NCBI RefSeq assembly: GCF_000963005.1
Contig: NZ_JZHZ01000007.1
Location: forward strand, 3,451,468-3,515,467
Direction of reading: 5' to 3'
Source: Xanthomonas sp. GPE 39
GTDB taxonomy: Bacteria; Pseudomonadota; Gammaproteobacteria; Xanthomonadales; Xanthomonadaceae
DNA: 64,000 nt
In this document: positions 46,029-55,762 of the stretch, piece after piece
How positions within the stretch are numbered: the stretch's first letter is position 1
How the letters are laid out: every line of letters starts with the position of its first letter
Made by a program: the position numbers and the translations under genes
Notes under the pieces: model-generated
The model's database searches: none
Told to the model about the DNA's origin: nothing
Seen by the model: only the letters and a program-made list of their open reading frames with translations

Positions 46029-49000
46029 GAGGCATCTCCTGCGCTCACCGCAGCACGCTGTGCGCGGGCGGCGGCCATGCTTTCGATGAAGTGATACAAC
46101 GACGGCAGCAACAGCAGGGTCAGCACAGTGGCGGTGACCAGTCCACCGACCACCACCGTCGCCAAGGGACGCTGCACATCGCTACCCAGGCCAGTCGCCA
46201 ACATCGCCGGGGTCAGCCCCAACGCGGCCACGGTGGCGGTGGTCAGCACGGGCCGCATGCGGCTGCGCGCGCCTTCGATCACTGCCTCGCGCAGCGGCTT
46301 GCCTTCCTCGTTACGCAAGCGGTTGATCTGCGCCAGCAACAGCACCGCATTGAGCACGGCCACGCCGAACAAGGCGATGAAACCAACCGCGCTGGACACG
46401 TTCAAGGTCATCCCGCGCAGGTGCAATGCGGCCAGCCCGCCGAGCATCGCCAACGGCACCGCGGCCAACACCAGCAACGGCTGACGCAGGTTGCCGAAGC
46501 TGGCGAACAACAGCAGGAACATGATGCCCAGGGTCATCGGCGCGATCACCAGCAGGCGTGCCTGGGCGCGTTCCAGGTTTTCGAACTGACCGCCCCACAC
46601 TACCTGGAAGCGCTGGTGATCGAACCGCACCTGCTGCGCGATCGCGCCGCGCGCCTGCTGCAGGAATCCGGATAAATCACGACCGCGCACGTTCAACCGC
46701 ACCACGATGTTGCGTCGGGCCATTTCGCGCACGATCACGCTCTCGCCCGACACCGTGCGCAGATGCGCCACCGCCGACAGCGGCAACTTGGCGCCGCTGG
46801 GCGTGGTCAGCATCAACGTGCCGATCGTCTGCACGGTGTCGCGCGTGGCCGCTGCAAAGCGCACGGTCATCGCGTAGCTGCGTTCACCGACGTAGAGTTG
46901 GCCGATTGGACTACCGCCGATACCGGTGGCGATCAGATCGGCGATGTCGGTGGCATTGATGCCGTAGCGCGCGGCGGCGGCACGGTCGATTTCGATCTTC
47001 AAGTTCGGCAGCGGTGGCTCCACATCCACCGTCACGTCCGCCGCACCCGGCACCGTGCGTAGCGTCCCGGCGATCCGCTCGGCGATCTGCCGCGCCTGGG
47101 TCACGTCGTCGCCGAACACCTTCACCGTCAGATCGCCGTGCGCGCCGGACAACTTATCCTGGACACCGTCGATCATCGGCTGCATGAAGCCGATGGTGTA
47201 ACCGGGCATGCGCGCATAACGCGCGGCGAGCGCGGCGATCAGACTCTGCTTGTCCAGCCCGGGCCGCCACTGCGCATACGGGCGCAAGCCGACGCTGGCC
47301 TCGATGTGCGATGGTGTCCAGTAATCGGTGCCGTCATCGTTACGTCCGGTCTGAGTCACCATGTAACTGACTTCCGGAAACGCCAGCGTGGCACGCCGTA
47401 ACGCATTGGCCATCGTCGCGGCTTTGTCCAGGGTGATTCCCGGCGGCATCTGCACCTGCAACCACAGCGAGCCTTCGTCCAGATACGGCAGGAAGTCGCG
47501 GCCGATGCTGCCGCCCAGCAGGCCCAACGCCAACAACGCACCAGCGCAACTGACCAGCAGCCAACGCCTGCCGCCGACACTGCGCGCCAGCAAGCGCCCG
47601 TAGGCATCTGTCAGCGCTTGCAATACGCGGTTGTGCGCCACCGGACGCGGACGGCGGAAGGCAAGCCAGGCCAGTGCCGGGATCAACGTCAACGCCACGA
47701 CCAGCGCACCGAGCAAGGCCGCGCCGACCGCATAGGCCATCGGCGAAAACAGCTTGTACTCGATGCGCTGCAACGCGAACAGCGGCAGGTAGGCGCAGAT
47801 GATGACGCCCATGCCGAAGAAGATCGGCCGCGCCACCTGCAAGGTTGCCGCGATGGCGTCCTGCGGCTGTAACGGCCGCGACGGATCGGCCTCGCGTTGG
47901 CGCAGGATGTTCTCCACCAACACCACCGCACCATCGACCAGGATGCCGAAATCGATGGCGCCCAGCGATAGCAAGTTGGCTGGAATCTTCAGGTGATGCA
48001 TAAACACGAAGGCGATCAGCAGCGAAAGCGGCACGGTCAAGGCCACGATGGCGGCCGCGCGCGGACTACCGAGAAACAGCAACAACACCACGCTGACCAA
48101 CAGCATGCCCTCGACCAGGGTCGAGCCAACCGTGTGCAGCGTGGCATCGATCAGGGCGGTGCGGTCCAGGTAGGCCACCACTTTCACGTCCTTGGGCAAC
48201 AGCGAAGCATTGAGTTCGGCAACCGCCGCATGCACGCCGTCCAGCACTGCCGAAGGGTTGGCGTCCTTGAGCAGCAACACGATGCCTTCGATGGTGTCGG
48301 GATTGGCGTCCTTACCGAGAATGCCGCGACGCTCGACATTGCCGTAGCGCAACGTGCCCAGTTGCCGTACCAACACCGGCACGCCATTGCGCGTTGTCAC
48401 CGCGACAGCGCCCATGTCTTCCAGCGAATGCAGCAGGCCAACCCCACGCACCACGTAGCTTTGCTCGCCGCGATCGATCACGCTGCCACCGCCATTGGCA
48501 TTGTTGGCGTTGATCGCATCCTTGACCTGCTGCAGGCTCAAGCCGTATTGGGTGAGACGTTGCGGGTCCAGCTCCAGCATGAATTGCGTGGTGAGGCCGC
48601 CGAAGTTGCTGACATCGACCACGCCAGGCACTTTCTTCAGCCGTGGAATAACCGTCCAGGTCTGCAATTCGGATAGCTCGCGCAGGCTGCGGGTCTTCGA
48701 CTCCAGCGTATAGCGATAAATCTCGCCCGTCGGCGAGGTGTAGGCGTCCAGGCCAGGCGCGGCGTTGTAGGGCAGCGTGACCTCGTTGAGCCGCTCCTGC
48801 AGGCGTTGCCGGGCGAAGTAACCATCCGTGCCATCGGCGAACACCACCGTAATCAGCGACAGGCCGAACACGCTGCGCGAGCGCAGCACCTCCATGCCGG
48901 GCGTGCCCAGCAAAGCGCGCTCCAATGGCACGGTGATCTGCTGCTCCACCTCCTCCGCCGCCAGCCCCGGAACCTGGGTGACCACTTGCGAGGTGACGTC

Positions 49001-49129
49001 GGCGATGTCCGGATAGGCTTCCAAAGGCAATTGCGTCCAACTCCACGCTCCATAGAGCGCGACCGCCAGAAACACCAACCAAACGATGCCGCGCCGCTGG
49101 AAACAGACGCTGACGATGGATTTAATCAT
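46025..49129 (-). CDS. Heavy-metal-type RND efflux pump (CzcA/CusA family)
   Basis: About 1034 residues, inner-membrane RND transporter. The TM4 motif AIDFGILVDGAVVLVEN carries Asp393, Asp399 and Glu406 with exactly the spacing of CzcA Asp402/Asp408/Glu415, so the pump belongs to the heavy-metal-efflux class and keeps its proton relay. Full TM and periplasmic repeats are present (QLPLEAYPDIADVTSQVVTQ; IGRDFLPYLDEGSLWLQVQM). The ATG at 49129 (MIKSIVSVCFQRR) is the family start; an ATG at 49144 would extend further into the MFP gene. The metal cannot be told from the sequence. Confidence 0.92.
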   Translation of the reverse strand: MIKSIVSVCFQRRGIVWLVFLAVALYGAWSWTQLPLEAYPDIADVTSQVVTQVPGLAAEEVEQQITVPLERALLGTPGMEVLRSRSVFGLSLITVVFADGTDGYFARQRLQERLNEVTLPYNAAPGLDAYTSPTGEIYRYTLESKTRSLRELSELQTWTVIPRLKKVPGVVDVSNFGGLTTQFMLELDPQRLTQYGLSLQQVKDAINANNANGGGSVIDRGEQSYVVRGVGLLHSLEDMGAVAVTTRNGVPVLVRQLGTLRYGNVERRGILGKDANPDTIEGIVLLLKDANPSAVLDGVHAAVAELNASLLPKDVKVVAYLDRTALIDATLHTVGSTLVEGMLLVSVVLLLFLGSPRAAAIVALTVPLSLLIAFVFMHHLKIPANLLSLGAIDFGILVDGAVVLVENILRQREADPSRPLQPQDAIAATLQVARPIFFGMGVIICAYLPLFALQRIEYKLFSPMAYAVGAALLGALVVALTLIPALAWLAFRRPRPVAHNRVLQALTDAYGRLLARSVGGRRWLLVSCAGALLALGLLGGSIGRDFLPYLDEGSLWLQVQMPPGITLDKAATMANALRRATLAFPEVSYMVTQTGRNDDGTDYWTPSHIEASVGLRPYAQWRPGLDKQSLIAALAARYARMPGYTIGFMQPMIDGVQDKLSGAHGDLTVKVFGDDVTQARQIAERIAGTLRTVPGAADVTVDVEPPLPNLKIEIDRAAAARYGINATDIADLIATGIGGSPIGQLYVGERSYAMTVRFAAATRDTVQTIGTLMLTTPSGAKLPLSAVAHLRTVSGESVIVREMARRNIVVRLNVRGRDLSGFLQQARGAIAQQVRFDHQRFQVVWGGQFENLERAQARLLVIAPMTLGIMFLLLFASFGNLRQPLLVLAAVPLAMLGGLAALHLRGMTLNVSSAVGFIALFGVAVLNAVLLLAQINRLRNEEGKPLREAVIEGARSRMRPVLTTATVAALGLTPAMLATGLGSDVQRPLATVVVGGLVTATVLTLLLLPSLYHFIESMAAARAQRAAVSAGDAS

Positions 49130-50231
49130 CGAGCAGCGCTCCATTGCCGATCACCACGCGCTCGCCCTGGGTCAGGCCGGTCATCATCTCGGTGTCGCTG
49201 CCCAGCGTTGCGCCAGTGGTCACCACACGCGAGACGTAAACGAACGGCGCCGTCTCCACGTACACCCGCGTCGTCAACCCGGACTGGATCAAAGCGGTCG
49301 TCGGCACCAGCAGCGCCGAGCGCGACCGCGCCGCCAAGCCGACACGCACGAACATGCCTGGTTTGAGGCGACCATCGCGATTGTCGATGGCAATGCGCAC
49401 GGTCAATGTGCGGGTATCGGTATCGAGCAGATCGGCGATGTGCTGGACCGTGCCCTCGAATGCCGTATCCGGGTAAGCATCGACATGAATCTGCGCGTGC
49501 TGTCCAATAAACACCTGGCCGATATCGCGCTCAGTCACCTGAGCATTCACCCAGACTTTGGAGATGTCGGCGACCGTCATCGCCGTCGCCGTGGTGTCGT
49601 TCCAGTAACCGCCCAACGACACGGCAATATCGCTGATGCGGCCATTGATCGGCGAGCGCATCGCATAGCGCCGGTGCGAAGTGGCCAGCGGATCGACGCC
49701 AAGCTGAGCCAGACGTTCGCGTGCGGCACGCGCCTGATCCTGTGCCTGGGCCAGATCCAGTTGCGCCGCCTCGGCATCTTTCTTGGTGGCGACGTCGCCA
49801 CTCAGCAAAGCCTGTTGCCGCTGCGCCTCACGTTGCGCCTGGCGCAGCGCCGACTGCGCCTTGCCATCCTCGGCATAGGCATTGGCCAGATCGACCGAGT
49901 CGATCACGAACAACGGCTCGCCGGCTTTCACCGAGTCGCCGAGTCCATGCGCCAGGTTGACGATGCGTCCACTGACCGGCGCCACCAGTTTCACCAGCCG
50001 TTCCGGCAGCGCTTCCACTACCCCAGGCGTTTGGATGGTCGGCGTCATCGGGCGTCGTACCACGGTGCCGATGCGCAGCGCGCCGCGCAACGGCGATTGT
50101 GGTGGAACGCGCAATTGCGTGCCACGACGCAACACGGCAGAGGCACTGTCCGCCGCCTGCGGATGCGCGTGGCAGGCGGCGAGCAACGGAACCACGCACG
50201 CGATGAGCAACAAAACACGAGAGCAATACAT
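49122..50231 (-). CDS. RND efflux periplasmic adaptor lipoprotein (CzcB/CusB family)
   Basis: 369 residues: lipobox LLAAC (Cys20), barrel-sandwich lipoyl halves (LVKLVAPVSGRIVNLAHGLG and YAMRSPINGRISDIAVSLGG), a helical hairpin (KAQSALRQAQREAQRQQALL), and a beta-barrel (IHVDAYPDTAFEGTVQHIAD). No metal-binding His/Met-rich N-terminus is evident. Start 50231 (MYCSRVLLL) sits at the signal; 50249 is a near alternative. Overlaps the pump start by eight bases. Confidence 0.9.
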   Translation of the reverse strand: MYCSRVLLLIACVVPLLAACHAHPQAADSASAVLRRGTQLRVPPQSPLRGALRIGTVVRRPMTPTIQTPGVVEALPERLVKLVAPVSGRIVNLAHGLGDSVKAGEPLFVIDSVDLANAYAEDGKAQSALRQAQREAQRQQALLSGDVATKKDAEAAQLDLAQAQDQARAARERLAQLGVDPLATSHRRYAMRSPINGRISDIAVSLGGYWNDTTATAMTVADISKVWVNAQVTERDIGQVFIGQHAQIHVDAYPDTAFEGTVQHIADLLDTDTRTLTVRIAIDNRDGRLKPGMFVRVGLAARSRSALLVPTTALIQSGLTTRVYVETAPFVYVSRVVTTGATLGSDTEMMTGLTQGERVVIGNGALLDD

Positions 50232-50331
50232 TGAAACGGCACTCACCATGGCAAGAGCCAGCGCCGCATGGCGATCTGGCGTGGGAAGAGAGACTGACGA
50301 GATACGATCAGCAGCGATGGCGCTGCGAGGT

Positions 50332-50667
50332 TCAGTTGCGACGCAGGAGCGATGCACAAGGCCACCAGGCCAACGCCGCGTGACTCCATTTCGACGTCAC
50401 AGTGGATACACCGATCGCATGCAGGCGACGTTGCGCCGCATGCGACAAGCGCGCACGGACACGGATGCGATCATCGAGCGGCAGCAGCGACAACGCATCG
50501 GCCAGCACCCGCGCGGACTGTGCGGACATGGCCTTGGCGAAAGCGCGCGGGCCATGTGCGGCCAGCAGATAGCGCAGCGCCTCGGTGCGACGCATGGCGA
50601 CGGCCGCGCGCAGAGCGCGCTGCAATCCGCGTTGCAGGCGGAAACGACGGGAGAAGAACAGGAACAT
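50332..50667 (-). CDS. Small basic helical protein upstream of the RND genes
   Basis: 111 residues, not recognised. ATG 50667 is preceded by a full AAGGAGGT (50679-50672) with a four-base spacer, the strongest ribosome site in this part of the window, which supports expression. The protein is rich in Arg, Ala and Leu (FLFFSRRFRLQRGLQRALRA), likely helical and cationic, with no signal peptide, metal motif or HTH visible. It ends 100 bases before the adaptor gene on the same strand, so it may be the first gene of the efflux operon. Confidence 0.6.
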   Translation of the reverse strand: MFLFFSRRFRLQRGLQRALRAAVAMRRTEALRYLLAAHGPRAFAKAMSAQSARVLADALSLLPLDDRIRVRARLSHAAQRRLHAIGVSTVTSKWSHAALAWWPCASLLRRN

Positions 50668-51295
50668 GACGACCTCCTTGCGGCGCATAGCCGGCAAGGA
50701 CACCGCGACCACTACGGCAACGGGCGTCTTCCGGGTCAGCGCAAGGCTATTACCAGGCGAAAAGAATGCGAGCGGAGTGCGGCGATGGCGCCGCGTCGAT
50801 GCGGGTCGGGGTCCATGGCGATCTCCGGTGGGCTGAAAGAAAGTGGCCGCAACAGCGGCCATGTCAGATGACGCATTGCCGACGAATGGGGGCTTACGAC
50901 CTGTGGCTGACGGCCCGCGTCACGCTGCGTTGCGAGACGGAAAGTCTGGCATGCCAGGCAGAGGTGCACCAGCATGCGTGAGGCATCTGCGCATGCACAT
51001 CAGCATGTCTGCGCTATACCAAAGTATCGTGTGGGCGGGTGTCAGGCGAGGGGTGAATCGCCCGGTGATTTGAGAGCCTGAAAGACGAAGTCGGTATCGG
51101 CGCGATCACACATCGCCCAGGCGACGACTTGCCTCGAAAAAAGTCGAGCACAACCGCTAGATATATTCAGACATCGTGTGTACGAATAAACATGAAATCA
51201 CTCGCCCAGAGCCTATGCGGTACGTTCACTTCGAAACCTCCGGTGCTACAGTGCCCGGATAATGTCTCTTCATCGCTTGCCCAACCCGCACGCTC
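50668..51295. other. Intergenic region between the efflux operon and mutM
   Basis: About 630 bases holding the divergent promoters of the RND run (minus) and mutM (plus). No gene is supportable. The stretch at about 51155-51260 is more AT-rich and the likely mutM promoter zone. Confidence 0.5.
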
Positions 51296-52108
51296 ATGCC
51301 TGAACTCCCCGAAGTCGAAACCACCCGGCGCGGCCTGGAACCGCATTTGGCAGGCCGGCGCATCCACGGCGTGATTCTGCGGCGACCGGATCTGCGTTGG
51401 CCGATCCCGCCGGAGGTCACGCAGCAGTTGCCGGGACAACGTATCGTCGGTATCCATCGCCGAGCCAAATATTTGTTGCTGGAAACCGCAGCAGGTAGTG
51501 CGCTCTTGCACCTAGGCATGTCCGGAAGCCTGCGCGTGCTGCCCGGTGATACGCCAGCGCGCACGCACGATCATGTGGATATCAGCCTGGAGGATGGCCG
51601 TGTGCTGCGCTTCAACGATCCACGTCGGTTCGGCTGTTTGCTGTGGCAAGCGCCTGATACGTTGCATCCACTGCTCGCCGAATTGGGGCCAGAACCGCTA
51701 TCGGATGCGTTCGATGGTGATTATCTCTTCCAGCTCAGTCGCGGCCGCAAGGCACCGGTCAAAACGTTCTTGATGGATCAACGCATCGTGGTCGGCGTCG
51801 GCAACATCTATGCCGCCGAGAGTCTGTTTCAGGCGGGCATCAGTCCATTACGCGCCGCCGGCGAGGTGTCGCGCGCACGCTACGCGCGCCTGGCCGAGGC
51901 GGCCAAGGCGATTCTTGGTTACGCGATCCAGCGCGGCGGAACGACGCTACGCGACTTCATCAGTCCAGATGGCGCGCCGGGGTATTTCGAACAGGAGTTG
52001 TCGGTCTACGGTCGCGAGGGTGAACCCTGCAAGCGCTGCGGACGTCTTCTGCGACATGCCAGCATCGGCCAGCGCGCCAGCGTCTGGTGCGGGCACTGCC
52101 AGCGCTGA
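51296..52108 (+). CDS. mutM: Formamidopyrimidine-DNA glycosylase
   Basis: Base-excision repair enzyme that removes 8-oxoguanine and formamidopyrimidines and nicks the strand. 270 residues. [14 protein letters not shown] supplies catalytic Pro and Glu at the N-terminus; Lys58 ([10 protein letters not shown]) and the helix-two-turn-helix [14 protein letters not shown] are in place, and the C-terminal zinc finger CKRC...CGHC is complete. Single gene. Confidence 0.97.
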   Translation: MPELPEVETTRRGLEPHLAGRRIHGVILRRPDLRWPIPPEVTQQLPGQRIVGIHRRAKYLLLETAAGSALLHLGMSGSLRVLPGDTPARTHDHVDISLEDGRVLRFNDPRRFGCLLWQAPDTLHPLLAELGPEPLSDAFDGDYLFQLSRGRKAPVKTFLMDQRIVVGVGNIYAAESLFQAGISPLRAAGEVSRARYARLAEAAKAILGYAIQRGGTTLRDFISPDGAPGYFEQELSVYGREGEPCKRCGRLLRHASIGQRASVWCGHCQR

Positions 52109-52324
52109 GGCGACGTTGGTACTGACGGTCACGCTCACGCAGCAACCTAGCGAAGCAGCACTCGCGGTGCCGATCCGGAAACCATGCTGCGGCGAGCTTG
52201 CTGCGCATGCGCAGGCTTCGGTGACGATGCGCAGCACCCGCACGCTCAGGTTAAACCGTGGTGAGGTGCTAAGGAGGCGATGACCTTATGATGGACGTCT
52301 CTCCTTGGCTTATCGACCAGGCTC

Positions 52325-53929
52325 ATGCAACGACGCAATTTTCTCAAAAATGCCGCCGCCGCCTTCGCCGCCATGGGTTTGCCAGCGATGCCGATGTTGG
52401 GACAGGCCGCTGATGCCGTTGGCCTGCGCCGCCTGGGCAAGCCGCAAGCATTCGACTATGCCTGGCTCAAGGGCCATGCCCAGGCCATCGCCAACGCGCC
52501 ATACCAGAGCCATCAACGGGCACTACCGGCGTCAATGGCGGCGTTGAATTGGGACCAGTATCAATCGATCCGCTACCGCCAGGACCATGCGTTGTGGGCG
52601 GCAGAGCAAGGCCCAAAATTTCAGGTCAAGTTTTTCCATCTGGGGCTGTACTTCAAAACCCCGGTGCAGATGTTCGACCTGGTCGATGGGCAGGCGCAGC
52701 AACTGGCCTACGATAGCGCGGCGTTCGATTACGGCCGCAGTGGCCTAAAAGGCAAATCGTTGCCCAATGACCTGGGTTTTGCTGGTTTCCGTCTCAATAC
52801 CAAGCAGGACACCGAGCGCGATTTCGCTGCGTTCCTCGGTGCCAGTTATTTCCGCGCAGTGGGTAAGGAAGGCCAGTACGGCCAGTCCGCACGCGGTCTG
52901 GCAATCAATACCGGGACCGGCACGCCGGAAGAATTTCCCGATTTCATCGCGTATTGGCTGGAGCAACCCAAGGCCAATTCGAATACGGTGGTGGTGTACG
53001 CGCTGCTGGATTCGCCCAGCGTGGCTGGTGCATACCGTTTCGCGATCACCAACGGCGATGTGTTGCTGATGGATATCGACACCGCGTTGTATCCGCGCAA
53101 GACCATCGAACGGATGGGATTGGGGCCTTGCACCAGCATGTATCAGACCGCCGAGAACGATCGCCGCATGGATTGGGATTGGCGCCCGGAAATCCACGAC
53201 ACCGACGGTCTAGCCATGTGGACAGGTGTTGGTGAGTGGATCTGGCGGCCGTTGTGCAATCCACCGCATCTGCGCTTCAACATGTTTGTGGACCAGAACC
53301 CGCGCGGTTTTGGCCTGCTGCAGCGCGACCGCAATTTCGATCACTACCAGGACGATGGGGTTTTTTACGAGAAACGTCCATGCCTGTGGGTGGAACCGAA
53401 GCACGGCTGGGGTAAGGGTTCCGTGCAACTGGTGGAAATTCCGACAGTCGATGAGACCTTCGACAACATCGTCGCGTTCTGGAATCCGCAGGACAAACCT
53501 CAACCAGGCCAGGAACTGCTGTTCGGCTACCGCCTGTACTGGGGTGCGCAGCCGCCGGCATCCTCGTCGTTGGCGCATTGCGTTGCCAGCCGTACCGGCC
53601 TGGGTGGGGTCGCGGGGCAGAAGCGCCAGTATTTTTCCTGGCGTTTTGCCGTGGATTTCGCCGGTGGCGAACTAGCCAAGCTCGGCAAAGAAAAAGACGC
53701 CAAGGTCGAAGCCGTATTGCAGCTCAGCCGAGGTCGCAGCGAAATCGTATCGGCCAGACCGCTGCACGAGATCGCCGGCTATCGCGCGATGTTCGATGTC
53801 GTACCGCCGGATGACGGTACCGAGCAGATCGATATTCGCCTGTTCCTGCGCAGTGGCAGCAGCACGCTAACCGAAACCTGGTTGTACCAATGGACACCGC
53901 CGCCTGCCGCCGAGCGCAAGCTGTATTGA
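52325..53929 (+). CDS. opgD: Osmoregulated periplasmic glucan biosynthesis protein OpgD
   Basis: 534 residues. The N-terminus MQRRNFLKNAAAAFAAMGLP is a twin-arginine signal, as expected for OpgD/MdoD. The mature part is OpgG/OpgD-like (DYAWLKGHAQAIANAPYQSH; FFHLGLYFKTPVQMFDLVDG; PRGFGLLQRDRNFDHYQDDG) and should act in the periplasm in setting the backbone structure of beta-glucans, which matter for osmoadaptation and virulence in Xanthomonas. No opgG/opgH nearby. Confidence 0.93.
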   Translation: MQRRNFLKNAAAAFAAMGLPAMPMLGQAADAVGLRRLGKPQAFDYAWLKGHAQAIANAPYQSHQRALPASMAALNWDQYQSIRYRQDHALWAAEQGPKFQVKFFHLGLYFKTPVQMFDLVDGQAQQLAYDSAAFDYGRSGLKGKSLPNDLGFAGFRLNTKQDTERDFAAFLGASYFRAVGKEGQYGQSARGLAINTGTGTPEEFPDFIAYWLEQPKANSNTVVVYALLDSPSVAGAYRFAITNGDVLLMDIDTALYPRKTIERMGLGPCTSMYQTAENDRRMDWDWRPEIHDTDGLAMWTGVGEWIWRPLCNPPHLRFNMFVDQNPRGFGLLQRDRNFDHYQDDGVFYEKRPCLWVEPKHGWGKGSVQLVEIPTVDETFDNIVAFWNPQDKPQPGQELLFGYRLYWGAQPPASSSLAHCVASRTGLGGVAGQKRQYFSWRFAVDFAGGELAKLGKEKDAKVEAVLQLSRGRSEIVSARPLHEIAGYRAMFDVVPPDDGTEQIDIRLFLRSGSSTLTETWLYQWTPPPAAERKLY

Positions 53930-54008
53930 TCCGGCACGAGGAAAGGCATTACACAAAACAACGTGCGGATCGTCGTTTGCGCTGACGCACTGGTGGTCGC
54001 GGCTGAAG

Positions 54009-54036
54009 TCGCCCTCCTCACACGACAGGAGGGCGA
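54009..54036. terminator. Bidirectional hairpin terminator between opgD and the Sel1-like gene
   Basis: TCGCCCTCCT (54009-54018) pairs perfectly with AGGAGGGCGA (54027-54036) around an 8-base loop, between two converging genes. Confidence 0.75.
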
Positions 54037-54097
54037 AGCAATGTGGAGGCTGAGGTGCCGCGCGTGCAAACGCGCGGCCAATGGCGACGCAACCGCC

Positions 54098-54868
54098 TCA
54101 GGGTTTACTCGGTGCCGGTGGCGAGGCGCTTTTCTGGCTGATGTCTTCGACGTCGCCAATATCGACGCGACCTGGCGTGCGCCCGTCCCAGACCCGATCC
54201 TGTAGTTTCCAGTATGCCGACGGCTCCCAGAACTGTTTGGCGTAGAACACTTCTGGATCGATGCTGCCACCGCGCGGGCCGTTGATCGACAAGGCACCAG
54301 CACCGGAATGACCGAGCAGGCTGCCGGTGCTGCTCATTGCTTCACGGCGCAGGACAGCCTCCTGGCGCGGCTTGGCTACTTGATCGCCATATTCGGCAAG
54401 CATCTGCTTGTCGAGGTCGGTCGCGCGTTTGCGCTCTTCCGGCGTGAGCTGGTTCCAGTATTCCATCTTGCGCGCACTGAAAGCCTCGTAGCCGCGCTCG
54501 GAGGCCAATGCCATCCACAAGAATCCCATTGCATGATCGGACGCCACGCCCTGGCCTTGCCAATACATCTCGCCCAACCGCGCCTGCGATGGCTTGTCGG
54601 CGTAGCGGGCAGCCAACTGATACTGTTTCTTAGCCTCAGCATAGTCGCCCTTTTTGTCGGCGCGGATGCCTGCACGGCGATAGAACAGATCCAGGTGCGC
54701 TTCGAGGAAGCCATCGGTCAGCACCTGTGCCGGAATATCGTCGAATGTGCGCTCTGTCGTGGCCGCAGCAAATGCGCCGGGCGAGGCAAGCAAAAGTGCG
54801 CAGGCCAATACCGCGCTGCTAAGAACCATTGCGTTGAACGGTTGTACCCCTCTCTTCCAGGATTGCAT
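54098..54868 (-). CDS. Exported Sel1-repeat-like protein
   Basis: 256 residues with a signal peptide (VLACALLLASPGAFAA). Residues about 70-125 read as two degenerate Sel1/TPR-like repeats (KKGDYAEAKKQYQLAARYAD, ARLGEMYWQGQGVASDHAMG, WMALASERGYEAFSARKMEY). The C-terminal third has no repeat. Sel1 proteins act as adaptors; the role is unknown. AGGAAGAG just before ATG 54868. Lies downstream of tdk on the same strand, gap 133 bases. Confidence 0.82.
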   Translation of the reverse strand: MQSWKRGVQPFNAMVLSSAVLACALLLASPGAFAAATTERTFDDIPAQVLTDGFLEAHLDLFYRRAGIRADKKGDYAEAKKQYQLAARYADKPSQARLGEMYWQGQGVASDHAMGFLWMALASERGYEAFSARKMEYWNQLTPEERKRATDLDKQMLAEYGDQVAKPRQEAVLRREAMSSTGSLLGHSGAGALSINGPRGGSIDPEVFYAKQFWEPSAYWKLQDRVWDGRTPGRVDIGDVEDISQKSASPPAPSKP

Positions 54869-55001
54869 TTTTCTCTTCCTATGAGTGTGGTGGGAGCGAT
54901 TCTACACACATCTGGCGCATGCGCATCCATAACTCATGGCATAGAGATCCGCAGGAAAACTGGCGTATTGTGCGCTGTTGCTGTTGCCTGGCCGCTTATG
55001 A

Positions 55002-55628
55002 TCAGAATGATCGCGACGGCGCGATCTGCAGCGGATCGATGCGGTCCTCGCCACGCATGATCTTTTTGAACTCGGCACGGCTCACCGACACGTAGCGTTC
55101 GTTGCCGCCGATTTCCACCTGTGGCCCATCCTGTACCGCGCGGCCATTGTCGTCCACACGCACAGTCATGGTCGCCTTGCTACCGCTGTGGCAGATGGTC
55201 TTGATTTCCTGCAACTCGTCCGCCCAGGCCAACAAGGACTGGCTACCTTCGAACAGTTCGCCACGAAAATCTGTGCGCAGGCCATAACACAACACTGGGA
55301 TTCGCAGCCGGTCCACCACCTCGCTGAGTTGCCAGACCTGGGCGCGGTTGAGGAACTGGGCTTCGTCCACCAGCACGCAATGCAGCGTGCCATGGCTGGC
55401 GATGTCGGTTTCGATCAAGGACAGCAGGTTAGTCTCGTTCGCAAAGCCCTTGCCATCGGCACGCAGGCCGATGCGCGAGGCGACCACGCCACTGCCGGCC
55501 CGATGGTCCAGCCTTGGGGTGAGAATGACCGTGCGCATGCCGCGTTCGCGGTAGTTGTGCGCCGACTGCAGCAGCGTCGTGGTCTTTCCGGCATTCATCG
55601 CCGAATAGTAGAAATACAGTTTTGCCAT
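55002..55628 (-). CDS. tdk: Thymidine kinase (type II), zinc site degraded
   Basis: 208 residues. Phosphorylates thymidine for salvage. P-loop [13 protein letters not shown] (8-20), [14 protein letters not shown] with the catalytic Asp/Glu, and the lasso [12 protein letters not shown] are typical of the bacterial/type II enzyme. The structural zinc site normally made by four Cys/His is not complete: Cys146 remains ([11 protein letters not shown]), but the second position is Ser149, and YVSVSRAEF has Ser183 and Glu186 where Cys and Cys/His are usual. ATG 55628 begins MAKLYFYYS; an ATG at 55667 is less likely. Confidence 0.92.
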   Translation of the reverse strand: MAKLYFYYSAMNAGKTTTLLQSAHNYRERGMRTVILTPRLDHRAGSGVVASRIGLRADGKGFANETNLLSLIETDIASHGTLHCVLVDEAQFLNRAQVWQLSEVVDRLRIPVLCYGLRTDFRGELFEGSQSLLAWADELQEIKTICHSGSKATMTVRVDDNGRAVQDGPQVEIGGNERYVSVSRAEFKKIMRGEDRIDPLQIAPSRSF

Positions 55629-55762
55629 GTCTTGGATTCTAGCGCGGACGCGGCGCATTCCATGCACCAGCTAGCACTGGAAACCGGTTCAGCCAGCGCG
55701 CGACGATGCAGGCGGTGACGCAGGCCGGCGCCCGTTACAATACGCGCTCAAGGGAAATTTCT

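Noticed and set aside
44544-46094. 516-codon plus-strand frame antisense to the outer-membrane factor
   Set aside because: Arg/Gln-rich antisense translation; the NodT lipoprotein on the other strand is unambiguous.
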